A stretch of 64,000 nucleotides of DNA from JAPPHA01 sp965242975 (GTDB lineage: Bacteria; Pseudomonadota; Alphaproteobacteria; Rhodobacterales; Rhodobacteraceae), in the NCBI GenBank assembly GCA_965242975.1, contig CBDETS010000007.1, forward strand, positions 5,642,001-5,706,000, in the 5' to 3' direction. Under the pieces are notes generated by a model, which worked only from the letters and a program-made list of their open reading frames with translations, was not told the DNA's origin and ran no database searches. This document shows, one piece after another, positions 1 through 9,563 of the stretch (position 1 is its first letter; each line of letters starts with the position of its first letter). Made by a program: the position numbers and the translations under genes.

Positions 1-421
1 AAGAACCGGCACGTTCACCGATGCCGGGGCGAGAGGCAGAACGAGTTCGCTCGACCCTGGTTGGTTCGCCCTGTTCGGCACGGGGAGACTACCGAACAGG
101 GAAACCCTCCGTATCACGAAATTCGCGGGTTCACCGGCGTTCGGCCGAAGTCGATTACGCCGTCGGGGTGACCGGACCGAAGAGATCTCCAAACTTCCCG
201 GGAAATGCCGGGACAACCAGGACGCGGCGCGGATTTGCACGCTGGCCTCGGGGCCGGTTTCAGAACGACGCGGGTCCTGACAACCGGTCAACGGCAGACG
301 ACGACCGGTACACGACAGGCAGCGGGTGGATACAGGGAATTTTGGCGAGCGGAGGCTTGATTTAGGCGCGGAGTCCTGCATTGTCCGAATCAGGCGCGAG
401 GTCGAGACGGAGGGTACGCCT
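1..421. other. Intergenic, no gene supported
   Basis: The stretch before the Rieske oxygenase start has only an arginine-rich open frame on the plus strand without a recognisable family or good ribosome binding site. It contains one perfect hairpin (listed separately) and presumably the promoter of the downstream oxygenase. I see no RNA gene here. Confidence 0.5.
69..101. terminator. 10-bp perfect stem-loop, possible terminator
   Basis: CCCTGTTCGG at 69-78 pairs perfectly with CCGAACAGGG at 92-101 around a 13-nt loop. No U-tract follows on either strand, so it is either a weak or Rho-aided terminator for a gene left of the window, or another structured element. Confidence 0.35.
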
Positions 422-1594
422 ATGGATCAAACGGTTCTTCGGAACGTGATTCGCCCCATCGGCAGTGCACGTGGGTTGCCAAATGCGCACTATACGGATG
501 AACGTGCATTCGAGGAGGAACGCGAGATCATTCTTGCGCGCAACTGGGCCGGAATCGGGTTCGGCAAGGACATTCCCGAGCCTGGTGACGCCATGCCTCT
601 CCAATTCATCGGAGTCCCGCTGGTCGCGGTTCGGCGCGAGGACGGATCGATTTCGGTCTACCAGAATACCTGTAGCCACCGTGGCATGATCCTCGTCCAG
701 GAACGAAAGAATATTCGCGGTACGTTTCGGTGCCCTTATCATTCCTGGTGCTACGGACTCGACGGGTCCTTGAGGTCAACGCCGCATGTCGGTGGTCCCG
801 GGAACAATGTTCACGCCGAAATCAGGCGTGAAGAACTTGGACTGACCGGAATTCGGTCCTGTGTCTACATGGACGTCATTTTCGTCAACCTGTCCGGTAC
901 GGCTGAGCCGTTCGAACAGGTGCATCGGGGGTTGCACACCCGGTGGGCCGACTTCGAACAACCCTCGTGGCACGGGGGTGCGGACAGTTCGTTCACGATC
1001 GACATCGCGTGCAACTGGAAACTTGCGGTCGAGAACAACTGCGAGAGCTATCACCTCCCGTGGATACATCCGGGACTGAACAGCTATTCACGGCTTGAAG
1101 ACCATTATCACATTGAAGAACCGGGGAGCTGTTCCGGGCAGGGATCGCTGGTCTATCGGCAGATCCAGGACGAAGATGGCCGGAAATTCCCGAGTTTCGA
1201 AAGCCTGTCGAACAAGTGGGACACGGGATCAGAATACGTTTCCCTCTTTCCGAACGTTCTTCTGGGCGTGCACTGTGATCACCTGTTTTCGATCGTCCTG
1301 GAACCGCTTGGTCCGTCGCGAACGCGCGAGCACGTGTCGATCTACTACGCCCATCCTTCGGCCCGTGGCGAGGAATACGGCACACTCCGTGAAATGAACG
1401 CGTCCCAATGGCGTGGCGTTTTTCTCGAAGATGTCTTTGTCGTGGAGGGTATGCAGAAAGGACGCCAGGGGCCATATTTCGACGGGGGCAGGTTTTCCCC
1501 GGTCATGGACAGCCCCACGTACAGGTTTCACGAATGGGTGGCCAGGCAATGCCTGAACGGACGCCGGTCCGGTCGCGCAAACGAAGCCGAGTGA
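422..1594 (+). CDS. Rieske non-heme iron oxygenase, alpha subunit
   Basis: Aromatic-ring-hydroxylating-dioxygenase-type alpha subunit of 390 residues. The N-terminal Rieske [2Fe-2S] domain shows CSHRG and then CPYHSWCY, the standard Cys-X-His and Cys-X2-His ligand pairs. The catalytic domain shows the mononuclear iron motif ESYHLPWIH (Glu/His/His), with LEDVF supplying a later acidic ligand. The ATG at 422 is chosen because GGAGGG lies at 409-414; an upstream in-frame extension lacks conserved sequence. Relatives act on quaternary amines (glycine betaine, carnitine or stachydrine demethylation) or aromatic acids. The nearby FAD/GcvT demethylating dehydrogenase favours an N-methyl substrate, but this is inference. 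No dedicated reductase is visible next to it. Confidence 0.85.
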   Translation: MDQTVLRNVIRPIGSARGLPNAHYTDERAFEEEREIILARNWAGIGFGKDIPEPGDAMPLQFIGVPLVAVRREDGSISVYQNTCSHRGMILVQERKNIRGTFRCPYHSWCYGLDGSLRSTPHVGGPGNNVHAEIRREELGLTGIRSCVYMDVIFVNLSGTAEPFEQVHRGLHTRWADFEQPSWHGGADSSFTIDIACNWKLAVENNCESYHLPWIHPGLNSYSRLEDHYHIEEPGSCSGQGSLVYRQIQDEDGRKFPSFESLSNKWDTGSEYVSLFPNVLLGVHCDHLFSIVLEPLGPSRTREHVSIYYAHPSARGEEYGTLREMNASQWRGVFLEDVFVVEGMQKGRQGPYFDGGRFSPVMDSPTYRFHEWVARQCLNGRRSGRANEAE

Positions 1595-1612
1595 TCATCC
1601 GGGTGCCGTCCC

Positions 1613-1864
1613 TTGGGCTGGAGCGAAAAGCCGGAACCTGGCCTGAACTTGACCCAGGACGAATTTCTTGACGCTCATGCCCGGAACGACGTGCGGCGTC
1701 TGGTTGATCTCTATGGCCGCCTCGGGATGGGAATGATTGACGCCGGCGAAACCGATGCCGGTTGTTTTTACGTGACGCAGTCCTACGTATTCGCCCTCGA
1801 GTCCGGCGACCCGCGAGCCTCCGAGTTGAAGGCCGTTCTCATTGCTCATGGCCGGGAGGAGTGA
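1613..1864 (+). CDS. Small conserved-type hypothetical protein
   Basis: An 83-residue protein 18 bp downstream of the Rieske oxygenase on the same strand, probably co-transcribed. The only usable in-frame start is TTG at 1613. The body (LTQDEFLDAHARNDVRRLVD, then VTQSYVFALESGDPRASEL) reads as two or three amphipathic helices resembling half a TPR unit. Function is unknown; the position suggests an accessory role with the oxygenase. Confidence 0.55.
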   Translation: MGWSEKPEPGLNLTQDEFLDAHARNDVRRLVDLYGRLGMGMIDAGETDAGCFYVTQSYVFALESGDPRASELKAVLIAHGREE

Positions 1865-1903
1865 ACCGAACGTGCGGGGCTCCCGACCAGTATCAATACC
1901 TGC

Positions 1904-2869
1904 CTAATCTGCGAACTGGTCCGCATCCGGATTGGAGCGGCGCAGTTCATCCGCGAGTTGCCGGGACAACCGCGTCCAGGGCGTTGCCAACAGTTGTTGA
2001 AAGACCGAACGGCACGATCGTGCAATCGGGTCGGCGACCTGCGTCGAGTCCGTGTCATGATGGAGCAAATACAGCCGTCTCGGGGACGTGTCCGGACAGG
2101 GCTGAAACCGAAGTTCGCCAAGTGCCTTCGGCGACTGGAGCAAGCACAGGGCGGAGGTAATGGTCCAGCCGTACCCGGCCTGAACAAAACGCAGCAGGCT
2201 TTGCGTGCTGTCCAGCGCGAACCTGGCTTCACCGCGCGCGCCGAGACGACGCATCGCGGCGGCGCACTTCGTTCCGAACTTCGAGTTATTGGAGTACGCA
2301 ACGAAGTTCTCCGTATCAATGTAATCCGCGATCGGTCGCTTGCTCCAGGACCCGGGAACCGCGATCATGATCGGATCGTTGAACAGGATTCGGGTGCGGG
2401 TCGATTTCATCGTCCGGAACGGGGGAGAGTCCACGGCCAGGTCGAGGTCCCCGGAATGGAACGCCGATTCGAGCCATGGCGATGTCCCCGATCTGAGTTC
2501 GATCGTTCGCGCGAGACCTGTAAGCATGCTGGCGATCTCTGCTCCCATGATTTCCGACAGTGAGTCCGGCATGCCGATGCACAGGTGGTCGCGGTCGTCC
2601 TGGTGAAGCGTTCCGATGTCGGTGATCAGGCTGCGGGTTTCGTCGATCAGTTTCGGGGCGCGCGATTTCAACAACAGGCCGGAACGGGTCAACACCATTG
2701 GCCGCCGGGACCGATCGAACAGCTGTGTCTCCAGGGCACGTTCCAAACGCCGGAGTTTTCGTGTCACCGCCGGTTGGGTGACCCCGAGCGTCCGCGCCGC
2801 CGCAGTGACATCGCCCTGTTCACAGACGGTGACAAAGGTGCCAAGGAGATCGATGTCGAGGCCGGGCAT
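1904..2869 (-). CDS. LysR-family transcriptional regulator
   Basis: LysR-type regulator of 321 residues. The N-terminal winged helix-turn-helix is clear (TFVTVCEQGDVTAAARTLGV then TQPAVTRKLRRLE, residues about 11-45), followed by the linker helix and a periplasmic-binding-protein-like effector domain. It is divergent from the FAD/GcvT dehydrogenase at 3003. The 133-bp intergenic region carries an inverted repeat right before its own ATG, so autorepression and activation of the dehydrogenase is the likely scheme. The inducer is unknown; an N-methylated amine is plausible from context. Confidence 0.88.
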   Translation of the reverse strand: MPGLDIDLLGTFVTVCEQGDVTAAARTLGVTQPAVTRKLRRLERALETQLFDRSRRPMVLTRSGLLLKSRAPKLIDETRSLITDIGTLHQDDRDHLCIGMPDSLSEIMGAEIASMLTGLARTIELRSGTSPWLESAFHSGDLDLAVDSPPFRTMKSTRTRILFNDPIMIAVPGSWSKRPIADYIDTENFVAYSNNSKFGTKCAAAMRRLGARGEARFALDSTQSLLRFVQAGYGWTITSALCLLQSPKALGELRFQPCPDTSPRRLYLLHHDTDSTQVADPIARSCRSVFQQLLATPWTRLSRQLADELRRSNPDADQFAD

Positions 2870-2873
2870 GACA

Positions 2874-2908
2874 TTTGTATAACCGAATAAAGATTTAAAA
2901 CATACAAA
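2874..2908. promoter_or_regulatory. Candidate LysR operator (inverted repeat)
   Basis: TTTGTAT at 2874-2880 and ATACAAA at 2902-2908 form a perfect 7-bp inverted repeat separated by 21 bp of AT-rich DNA, 4 bp upstream of the lysR start and in the shared divergent promoter region. The position fits a LysR-type binding site; the assignment is inference. Confidence 0.4.
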
Positions 2909-3002
2909 GAATGAATAGTAACGAGATCAATTGTTTCCGCCCGAAAAGTGTAGACACCGTGCCTCCTCATGAACGATCCACGTCGAGTCCAGGGAATCCC
3001 AA

Positions 3003-5423
3003 ATGAAATCACATGCCCAGGCAGTCGTCATCGGTGGTGGGCTGGTTGGCTGCTCCATCCTGTATCATCTTGCCAAACTCGGATGGACGGACGTCGTTCT
3101 TCTGGAACGTGACGAGTTGACGTCGGGTTCGACCTGGCACGCGGCCGCGAATCTGCACGGGCTTCACGATCACAACAACATCTCGAAGCTCCAGTACTAC
3201 ACCATGCAGCTGTATCGGGAGCTTGAGGAGGAGACCGGGCAGGGATGCGGAGTCTTTCAGCCAGGTTCCCTGTACATGGCCCAGACCGAGGACCGCGAAC
3301 ACCAGCTTCGTATCCAGGCCGCAAAGGCCAGGTATTTCGGGGTCGAGTTCTTCGAGGTTGGCCTGGACGAGACACGGGACTTGCACCCATTGGTCAATCT
3401 CGAGGGAATACGCTGCGTGATGTTCGAACCTGACGGCGGAAACGTGGACCCGTCGGGAGTTACCCATGCCTATGCCGCGGGGGCCAGGCAACGCGGAGCG
3501 GAAATCCACCGGTTTACGCCGGTCACCGCGACCATACCGCAACCGGACGGAACGTGGGACGTGGAGACACCCCGCGGGAACATCCGCGCAGACTGGGTAG
3601 TCAACGCGGCCGGTCTCTGGGCACGGGAAGTCGCGGCACTGGCCGGTTTCGAGTTGCCGCTGCAACCGACGGAGCACCAGTATTTCGTGACCGAGACTGT
3701 TCCCGAGATCGAGGGGCTCGGGAAGCGCTTGCCGTCAATCGCGGACAGGGATGGCGAATACTACATGCGGCAGGAAGGAAACGGGCTCCTGATCGGCGCG
3801 TACGAACAGAACCCCCGGTTCTGGGCGGAGGACGGCACTCCCGGCGATTTCGGCCACGAGCTCTTTGCCGATGATCTCGATCGAATCGAGGACAACGTGC
3901 TCAGGGCACTTGACCGGGTTCCGGCGGCTGCGACCGCCGGCGTCAAGCGCGTCATCAATGGCCCGATGATCTGGTCGCCCGACGCCGCAGCCCTCTACGG
4001 TCCCGTACCGGAACTGCGGAATTATTTTTGCTGTTGCGGGATAATCCCGGGATTTTCGCAATCCGGGGGACTCGGTTTGATGTCCGCCCAATGGATCGTC
4101 GAGGGCGAGCCCGAGCTCGACATGTTTCCGTGGGACCTTGCGCGGTACGGCGAATGGGCAGGCGGGCGATTCGTCAGGGAAAAAGTGGCGGACCAGTATT
4201 CAAGGCGATTTGCGATCCATTTCCCCTACGAAGAACGCGATGCCGGCCGGCCCCTCAAGACCCGGCCGATCTACGAGACACAGAAGACCATGGGATGCGT
4301 GTTCGGCCAGAGTTACGGTTGGGAGCATCCGCAGTGGTTTGCCGGAACGGACGGCGAGGCTCGCGAGACCTACGGTTTTACCCGGCAAGCCTGGTTCGAT
4401 GCGGTCGGGGAAGAATGCCGTGCACTGCGCCGGAGCGTTGGAATCGTCGATGTGTCGAATTTCGGGAAGTACATGGTGAGCGGCGAGGGATCGGCCGAAT
4501 GGCTCGATCAGGTCATAGCCAACCACGTTCCGAAGGAAGACGGGCGTTCGTGCCTGACGCCGCTGCTCGGCGAGCGCGGGGGCATCGCCGGGGATTTCAC
4601 CGTGACCCGGCTCGAGCGCGAAAGCTTCATGATTATCGGTTCAGGGATCGCGGAGCGATACCATCGCCGTTACTTCGCGAAAGTGCCGAGACCTGACAGC
4701 GTTCGGTTCGAGAGCGTCAGTGACGCCTGGTGCGGATTCAACGTCGCAGGGCCGAGAGCCCGGGAACTGCTGAGAAGATTGACCCAGGAGGATCTGGCAA
4801 CGGAGTCCTGGCGATTCATGCGTTCGCGTCGCCTGACCGTCGCCGGTATCGACGCGGTCGGGCTGAGGGTCTCGTTCACGGGAGATCTGGGGTGGGAGAT
4901 CTATGTTCCGGCCGAGTTCCAGGTCAAATTGCACGATGCTCTTTTTGACGCCGGGCAGGATCTTGATGTTCGACCTGTCGGAAGTCGATCATTGCTCAGT
5001 CTCAGGGTTGAGAAGGGGTACGGGTCCTGGAGCCGGGAATATTCCCCGGAATACTGGCCCCACGAGGTCGGCCTCGACCGGCTGGTCAAGGAGGAAAAAC
5101 CGGTGTTTCTTGGCCGGGACGCCTATATGGAGATCTCGAAACGTCCGCCCCGTGAACTGCTCGTCAACCTCGCGGTCGAAGCGGAAAACGCCGATGCCGC
5201 CGGTGGCGAGCCCGTCTTCCTGCCGGATGGAACTCCCGTCGGGCGGGTGAGTTCGGGCGCATACGGGTTCTCGGTTGGAAAGTCGATCGCACTCTCGTTC
5301 ATCAATGCCAGGCACGTGCGACCCGGACGGGAATTCGATGTCGCGATTCTCGGGCGTCCGCACCGGGCGGTCATGCTCGAAAGACCGGCATTCGATCCCG
5401 AAGGCAAACGGCTGAGGGCATGA
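3003..5423 (+). CDS. FAD-dependent demethylating dehydrogenase with GcvT domain (dimethylglycine/sarcosine dehydrogenase-like)
   Basis: Protein of 806 residues with the dimethylglycine/sarcosine dehydrogenase architecture. The N-terminal DAO-type FAD domain has the dinucleotide motif VVIGGGLVGCSILYHLAKLG (residues about 8-27) and STWHA near residue 46, whose His matches the covalent-FAD histidine of this family. An FAO_M-like linker follows, and the C-terminal half from about residue 430 is a GcvT-type tetrahydrofolate-binding module (RRSVGIVDVSNFGKY; SFTGDLGWEIY). Such enzymes oxidatively demethylate N-methyl amines and pass formaldehyde to tetrahydrofolate. AGGGA precedes the ATG. It is divergent from the LysR gene and has a paralogue at 28061. 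The exact substrate is not decidable from sequence. Confidence 0.87.
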   Translation: MKSHAQAVVIGGGLVGCSILYHLAKLGWTDVVLLERDELTSGSTWHAAANLHGLHDHNNISKLQYYTMQLYRELEEETGQGCGVFQPGSLYMAQTEDREHQLRIQAAKARYFGVEFFEVGLDETRDLHPLVNLEGIRCVMFEPDGGNVDPSGVTHAYAAGARQRGAEIHRFTPVTATIPQPDGTWDVETPRGNIRADWVVNAAGLWAREVAALAGFELPLQPTEHQYFVTETVPEIEGLGKRLPSIADRDGEYYMRQEGNGLLIGAYEQNPRFWAEDGTPGDFGHELFADDLDRIEDNVLRALDRVPAAATAGVKRVINGPMIWSPDAAALYGPVPELRNYFCCCGIIPGFSQSGGLGLMSAQWIVEGEPELDMFPWDLARYGEWAGGRFVREKVADQYSRRFAIHFPYEERDAGRPLKTRPIYETQKTMGCVFGQSYGWEHPQWFAGTDGEARETYGFTRQAWFDAVGEECRALRRSVGIVDVSNFGKYMVSGEGSAEWLDQVIANHVPKEDGRSCLTPLLGERGGIAGDFTVTRLERESFMIIGSGIAERYHRRYFAKVPRPDSVRFESVSDAWCGFNVAGPRARELLRRLTQEDLATESWRFMRSRRLTVAGIDAVGLRVSFTGDLGWEIYVPAEFQVKLHDALFDAGQDLDVRPVGSRSLLSLRVEKGYGSWSREYSPEYWPHEVGLDRLVKEEKPVFLGRDAYMEISKRPPRELLVNLAVEAENADAAGGEPVFLPDGTPVGRVSSGAYGFSVGKSIALSFINARHVRPGREFDVAILGRPHRAVMLERPAFDPEGKRLRA

Positions 5424-5568
5424 GTCCGGTCGGAACGCCGTGAGCGATGCGGGAGATGCGGGACGGTGACGGAGGGTAGCGGAACACGACTCCCCCCCGG
5501 TGCCGCCATTCGTTACCCGGCACCGGCATCTGGCGAAGCACGGACGCACATCGGCGAGGAAACCGTGA

Positions 5569-7527
5569 TCACGCGGTGTCGCGAAGGTCTGGCGGGCGCG
5601 TGTCGCGGACCAGCGCGGCGACCGACGCATCACGGCTCATGACTTCGACCCCCTTGTGTCCGAGGCGGCGAACTGAAACGGTCCGATCCTCGATCTCTCT
5701 CTTTCCGACCGCAATCACGACCGGAACCTTGCCGACAGAATGTTCCCGAACCTTGTAGTTGATCTTTTCGTTCCGGATGTCGGTTTCCGCCCGAACGCCG
5801 GCGGCGCGCAGCACGTGCGCCGTCTCGAGCGCGTACTCGTTGGCGTCTGAAACGATTGAAGCGACAACCACCTGCCGGGGCGCGAGCCACATCGGAAGAT
5901 TGCCGGCGTAGTTTTCTATTAGGATGCCGATGAATCGCTCGAACGACCCGAGGATCGCCCGGTGCATCATGACCGGCCGGTGTTTGTTTCCGTCGGCGCC
6001 GACATACTCGGCTCCGAGCCTTTCCGGCAGCGTAAAGTCCGCCTGAAAGGTCCCGCACTGCCAGTCGCGCCCGATGGCGTCGGTCAGAACGAAGTCGAGT
6101 TTTGGTCCGTAGAACGCGCCTTCGCCCGGATCGACCTTGAACTGGAGGCCGTGCTTTCGAGTTGCCGATTCGAGGGCGAGTTCCGCCTTGTCCCAGATTT
6201 CGTCCGAACCCACGCGAACTTCCGGACGGGTCGACAGCCTCACGTCGAACTTCGGGAATCCGAGATCACGGTAAATGCGCCCGAGCAGTTCGATGAACCG
6301 GGCTGTCTCGGACTCGATCTGGTCTTCGGTGCAGAAGATATGGGCATCGTCCTGAACAAATCCGCGCACGCGCATGAGCCCGTGCATGGACCCCGAGCTT
6401 TCGTAACGGTGACAGGACCCGAATTCCGCCAGACGCAGAGGAAGGTCGCGATAGGACTTGGTCCCACGATTGTAGATCTGGACGTGGCAAGGGCAGTTCA
6501 TGGGCTTGAGCGCATTCACGCGCTTTTCCCGGGCATGCTCCTCATCGATTTCGGTGATGAACATGTTCTCGCGGTACTTGTCCCAATGCCCCGATGCTTC
6601 CCACAGCTTGCGGTCGACGACCTGGGGTGTCCGGACTTCCAGATACCCCGCAGCGTGGAGACGTCGGCGCATGTAGTCTTCCAGGGCCCGGTAGACCGTC
6701 CAGCCATTGGGGTGCCAGAAGACCATGCCTGGTGCTTCTTCCTGCAGATGGAACAGGGCCATCGACTTGCCGAGCCTGCGGTGGTCCCTTTTCTCGGCTT
6801 CTTCGATCATGCGGAGGTGAGCCTGCAGGTCTTTCCGGTTTCGGAACGCCACACCGTAGATCCGTTGCAGCATCGGCTTCCGGCTGTCGCCGCGCCAGTA
6901 CGCACCGGCGACCGATGTCAGGCAAAACGCGTCCGCGGGAATCTGGCCGGTATGGGCCAGGTGGGGGCCGCGGCAGAGGTCCTGCCAGTGACCGTGCCAG
7001 TACATGCGGATGTCTTCGCCCTCGGGAATGGTCTCGACGAGCTCAAGCTTGAATGGTTCGCTGGATTGTTCGTAGTAACTGAGCGCACGCTGCCGGTCCC
7101 AGGTCTCGGTTCGAACCGGGTCCCGGAGCGCGATGATCTCTCTCATTTTCCGTTCGATGGTCCGGAGGTCATCAGGAGAAAACGGTTCTTCACGGTCAAA
7201 GTCGTAATACCATCCGTTTTCGATAACCGGGCCAATGGTGACCTTTGTGTCCGGCCAGATCTCCTGGACGGCGCGCGCCATGACATGAGCGCAATCGTGA
7301 CGGATGAGTTCCAGCGCGACGGCCTCATCCTTCATGGTATGGATCGCGACAGACGAGTCCGAAGCGATCTCCCTCGAAAGATCGCTGTGTTCGCCGTTGA
7401 CCGTGCAGGAAATCGCCGCCTTGGCCAGCGACTTCGAGATATCGTCGGCGACGGCCCGGCCGGTCACGCCTGCCGGAAATCGCCGAATACTTCCGTCAGG
7501 AAGGGTGATGTCAACATTCGGGGACAT
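5569..7527 (-). CDS. thrS: Threonyl-tRNA synthetase
   Basis: Full-length class II threonyl-tRNA synthetase of 652 residues, the usual length. Domains in order: N-terminal TGS domain; the tRNA_SAD editing domain with HDCAHVMARAVQEIW (HxxxH) near residue 78; the class II catalytic core with MNCPCHVQ and RLAEFGSCHRYE (motif 2), and GTFQADFTLPERL near motif 3; and a C-terminal anticodon-binding domain beginning around LPMWLAPRQVVV. GAGGCGG lies upstream of the ATG at 7527. It is convergent with the dehydrogenase at 3003 and stands alone. No T-box leader is seen, as expected in proteobacteria. Confidence 0.97.
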   Translation of the reverse strand: MSPNVDITLPDGSIRRFPAGVTGRAVADDISKSLAKAAISCTVNGEHSDLSREIASDSSVAIHTMKDEAVALELIRHDCAHVMARAVQEIWPDTKVTIGPVIENGWYYDFDREEPFSPDDLRTIERKMREIIALRDPVRTETWDRQRALSYYEQSSEPFKLELVETIPEGEDIRMYWHGHWQDLCRGPHLAHTGQIPADAFCLTSVAGAYWRGDSRKPMLQRIYGVAFRNRKDLQAHLRMIEEAEKRDHRRLGKSMALFHLQEEAPGMVFWHPNGWTVYRALEDYMRRRLHAAGYLEVRTPQVVDRKLWEASGHWDKYRENMFITEIDEEHAREKRVNALKPMNCPCHVQIYNRGTKSYRDLPLRLAEFGSCHRYESSGSMHGLMRVRGFVQDDAHIFCTEDQIESETARFIELLGRIYRDLGFPKFDVRLSTRPEVRVGSDEIWDKAELALESATRKHGLQFKVDPGEGAFYGPKLDFVLTDAIGRDWQCGTFQADFTLPERLGAEYVGADGNKHRPVMMHRAILGSFERFIGILIENYAGNLPMWLAPRQVVVASIVSDANEYALETAHVLRAAGVRAETDIRNEKINYKVREHSVGKVPVVIAVGKREIEDRTVSVRRLGHKGVEVMSRDASVAALVRDTRPPDLRDTA

Positions 7528-7729
7528 GATTCCGCCTCATCGTCATTCTGGCGCCTACGGCACGCCCGGTTGCAAGGTGCCGTGATTTGGTCTGCCCGCG
7601 CTCGGATGTCAACGCAATTCATGGCGGGAAACCATGATCGTTCTTGATGGCGGCGGGCAGGCGTCGTAATCGCAACGCGCACGGGAGTTCAAAGGTTCCC
7701 CGGGCGTACGGACAGGAGGAATCGTTCAG

Positions 7730-8515
7730 GTGCACGGCGAAGAACCGAAATTCCTGGAGACCCGCCACGGCCGGCAGGTGGCGTACCACCGGCGAAAGGG
7801 TGCGGTCCCCGGAGTCGTTTTTCTTGGCGGTTTCAGTTCCGACATGGAGGGGACAAAGGCGCTCTACCTGGAAGACTGGGCGACGAAGGTTGGCCGGGAA
7901 TTCCTCCGGTTCGACTACTCCGGCCACGGCCTCTCTTCGGGAGAATTCGTCGATGGATGTATCGGTGACTGGTTCGAGGACGCCGTCGAGGTCATCACCA
8001 ACCTGACAGACGGGCCGCAGGTGCTGGTGGGTTCGTCAATGGGAGGCTGGATCGCGTTGCTCGTCGCGCGTGCTGTCCCGGAACGCGTGGCTGGCCTGGT
8101 GGGAATAGCTGCCGCGCCGGATTTCACTGAAGACAGCGTTTGGGCAGACCTGTCACGGGAAGACCGCGACGTGCTCATGGAGCAGGGCATAGTCGTAGTT
8201 CCGTCCGATTATTCGGACACGGGCAGCATCTTCACCCGACGGCTCATCGAGGAAGGCAGGTCGCGCCTGGTCCTGCGAGACCGGCTGGTGCTCGATTTTC
8301 CGGTTCGACTGCTGCACGGGACCGACGATGCGGACGTTGACCTGTCGGTTGCGATGCGGCTGTTGAACCATGCACGATCTCCCGACATGCGGCTGACACT
8401 GGTCAAAGGCGCGGATCACAGGTTTTCGACACCGGAATGCCTGGCCGCGATCACGTGCGCGGTCCATGAAGTGACGGCTGCGTACGGTCACCGGGACTGC
8501 TCCTGCATCGACTGA
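7730..8515 (+). CDS. Alpha/beta hydrolase (ABHD10-like)
   Basis: Compact alpha/beta hydrolase of 261 residues. Visible features are the nucleophile elbow VGSSMGGW (Ser in GxSxG), the oxyanion region FLGGFSSDMEG, the DYSGHG strand-turn typical of the family, a candidate acid in LLHGTDDADV and the catalytic His in GADHRFS. The start is GTG at 7730 with AGGAGG at about 7711-7716. Similar alphaproteobacterial proteins are annotated as ABHD10/palmitoyl-thioesterase-like hydrolases. Substrate unknown. It appears monocistronic, divergent from thrS. Confidence 0.82.
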   Translation: MHGEEPKFLETRHGRQVAYHRRKGAVPGVVFLGGFSSDMEGTKALYLEDWATKVGREFLRFDYSGHGLSSGEFVDGCIGDWFEDAVEVITNLTDGPQVLVGSSMGGWIALLVARAVPERVAGLVGIAAAPDFTEDSVWADLSREDRDVLMEQGIVVVPSDYSDTGSIFTRRLIEEGRSRLVLRDRLVLDFPVRLLHGTDDADVDLSVAMRLLNHARSPDMRLTLVKGADHRFSTPECLAAITCAVHEVTAAYGHRDCSCID

Positions 8516-8624
8516 CCGACACCATCCGGATTGGCAGCCTTGGCGCGACCGATCCCGCCAGTTTCTCATGCCGGAGTTTCGGTGAGTCGTGCATGCTGGA
8601 ACCGGTGCGACGTGAATTCGCGTT

Positions 8625-9563
8625 TCAAACATCCGCCGAAGCAATGCGAAAGCCAAGATTTCCCGTTGTCGAATCTGCACCGAGTTGCTGGCGGGATGAC
8701 ACCCGGTAGCGCTTGCAATAGGACGCGTGGCACAAGTAGGAGCCACCCTTGGCGACCAGGGCCGATCCGTTCAGCGGCCCCTGCGGATTTCGGGCGGGGC
8801 GAGGGGAATGGAGGTCCGTGAACCTGTCTGAGACCCATTCCCATACGTTGCCGGTCATGTTGTAGAACCCCGACCCGTTCGGATCGTATGCGGTCACCGG
8901 CGCCGTGCCGTCGAAGCCGTCGTCGCACGTGTTGTCGTCGGGGAACTTTCCTTGCCAGACATTGCTGCGATGAATCCCGTCTTGCTCGAGGTCCGTGCCC
9001 CAGGGGAAAGGTTCACCGGCACGCCCTCCCCGCGCCGCGCGCTCCCATTCGGCCTCGGTGGGCAGGCGCGTGCCTGTCCAGTGACAATAGGCCAGCGCAT
9101 CTTCCAGGGCGATGTGGGTAACCGGATGGTCGAGGCGATTCCTTGTGCAACTGCCGGGCCCGTCCGGCGAGTTCCAGCAAGCCCCGGGCACCTGGCGCCA
9201 CCAGGGCGCCCGTGCCTTCGCCGGGTAAAGCGCCTCGGGTTTGCAAAAAGCGTGGAATACGAACGAAGTTCCGACGCGCTCGGCCAGCGTTTGATATCCT
9301 GACAATTTCACGAACACCGCGAATTCGGCGATTGTCACGGCTGTCGCCGCGAGCGCGAAGGCGTCGACAAATACATCTCGTGCGGGCCCTTCGCCGTCTC
9401 CCGGATGTGGACCATCATCGGCCCCCATGCGGAACCAGCCACCGGGCAGAGTGATCATCTTCGTGGAAACTTGCGCCGAGCCGCGTCCGGCAGGCGGGTT
9501 CTCCGGCGATTCACGCGCAGAAGGTCTGCCCGGCAAGCAGCAATCCAGGGATTTCTCAGTCAT
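8625..9563 (-). CDS. Formylglycine-generating enzyme (sulfatase-modifying factor)
   Basis: SUMF1/FGE-family protein of 312 residues that oxidises the active-site cysteine of sulfatases to C-alpha-formylglycine. The diagnostic C-terminal segment GGSYLCHASYCKRYRVSSRQ contains both redox/copper cysteines (Cys278 and Cys283 here), followed by GNLGFR. GTRLPTEAEWERAARGG and NVWEWVSDRF are family hallmarks. Its ATG overlaps the 3' end of the upstream sulfatase by 8 bp, so the two are translationally coupled and the neighbour is almost certainly its client. Confidence 0.93.
   Translation of the reverse strand: MTEKSLDCCLPGRPSARESPENPPAGRGSAQVSTKMITLPGGWFRMGADDGPHPGDGEGPARDVFVDAFALAATAVTIAEFAVFVKLSGYQTLAERVGTSFVFHAFCKPEALYPAKARAPWWRQVPGACWNSPDGPGSCTRNRLDHPVTHIALEDALAYCHWTGTRLPTEAEWERAARGGRAGEPFPWGTDLEQDGIHRSNVWQGKFPDDNTCDDGFDGTAPVTAYDPNGSGFYNMTGNVWEWVSDRFTDLHSPRPARNPQGPLNGSALVAKGGSYLCHASYCKRYRVSSRQQLGADSTTGNLGFRIASADV

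Noticed and set aside
5962..7647. 561-codon open frame on the plus strand antisense to thrS
   Set aside because: Its translation has no domain and mirrors the thrS codon pattern; thrS on the other strand is unambiguous.
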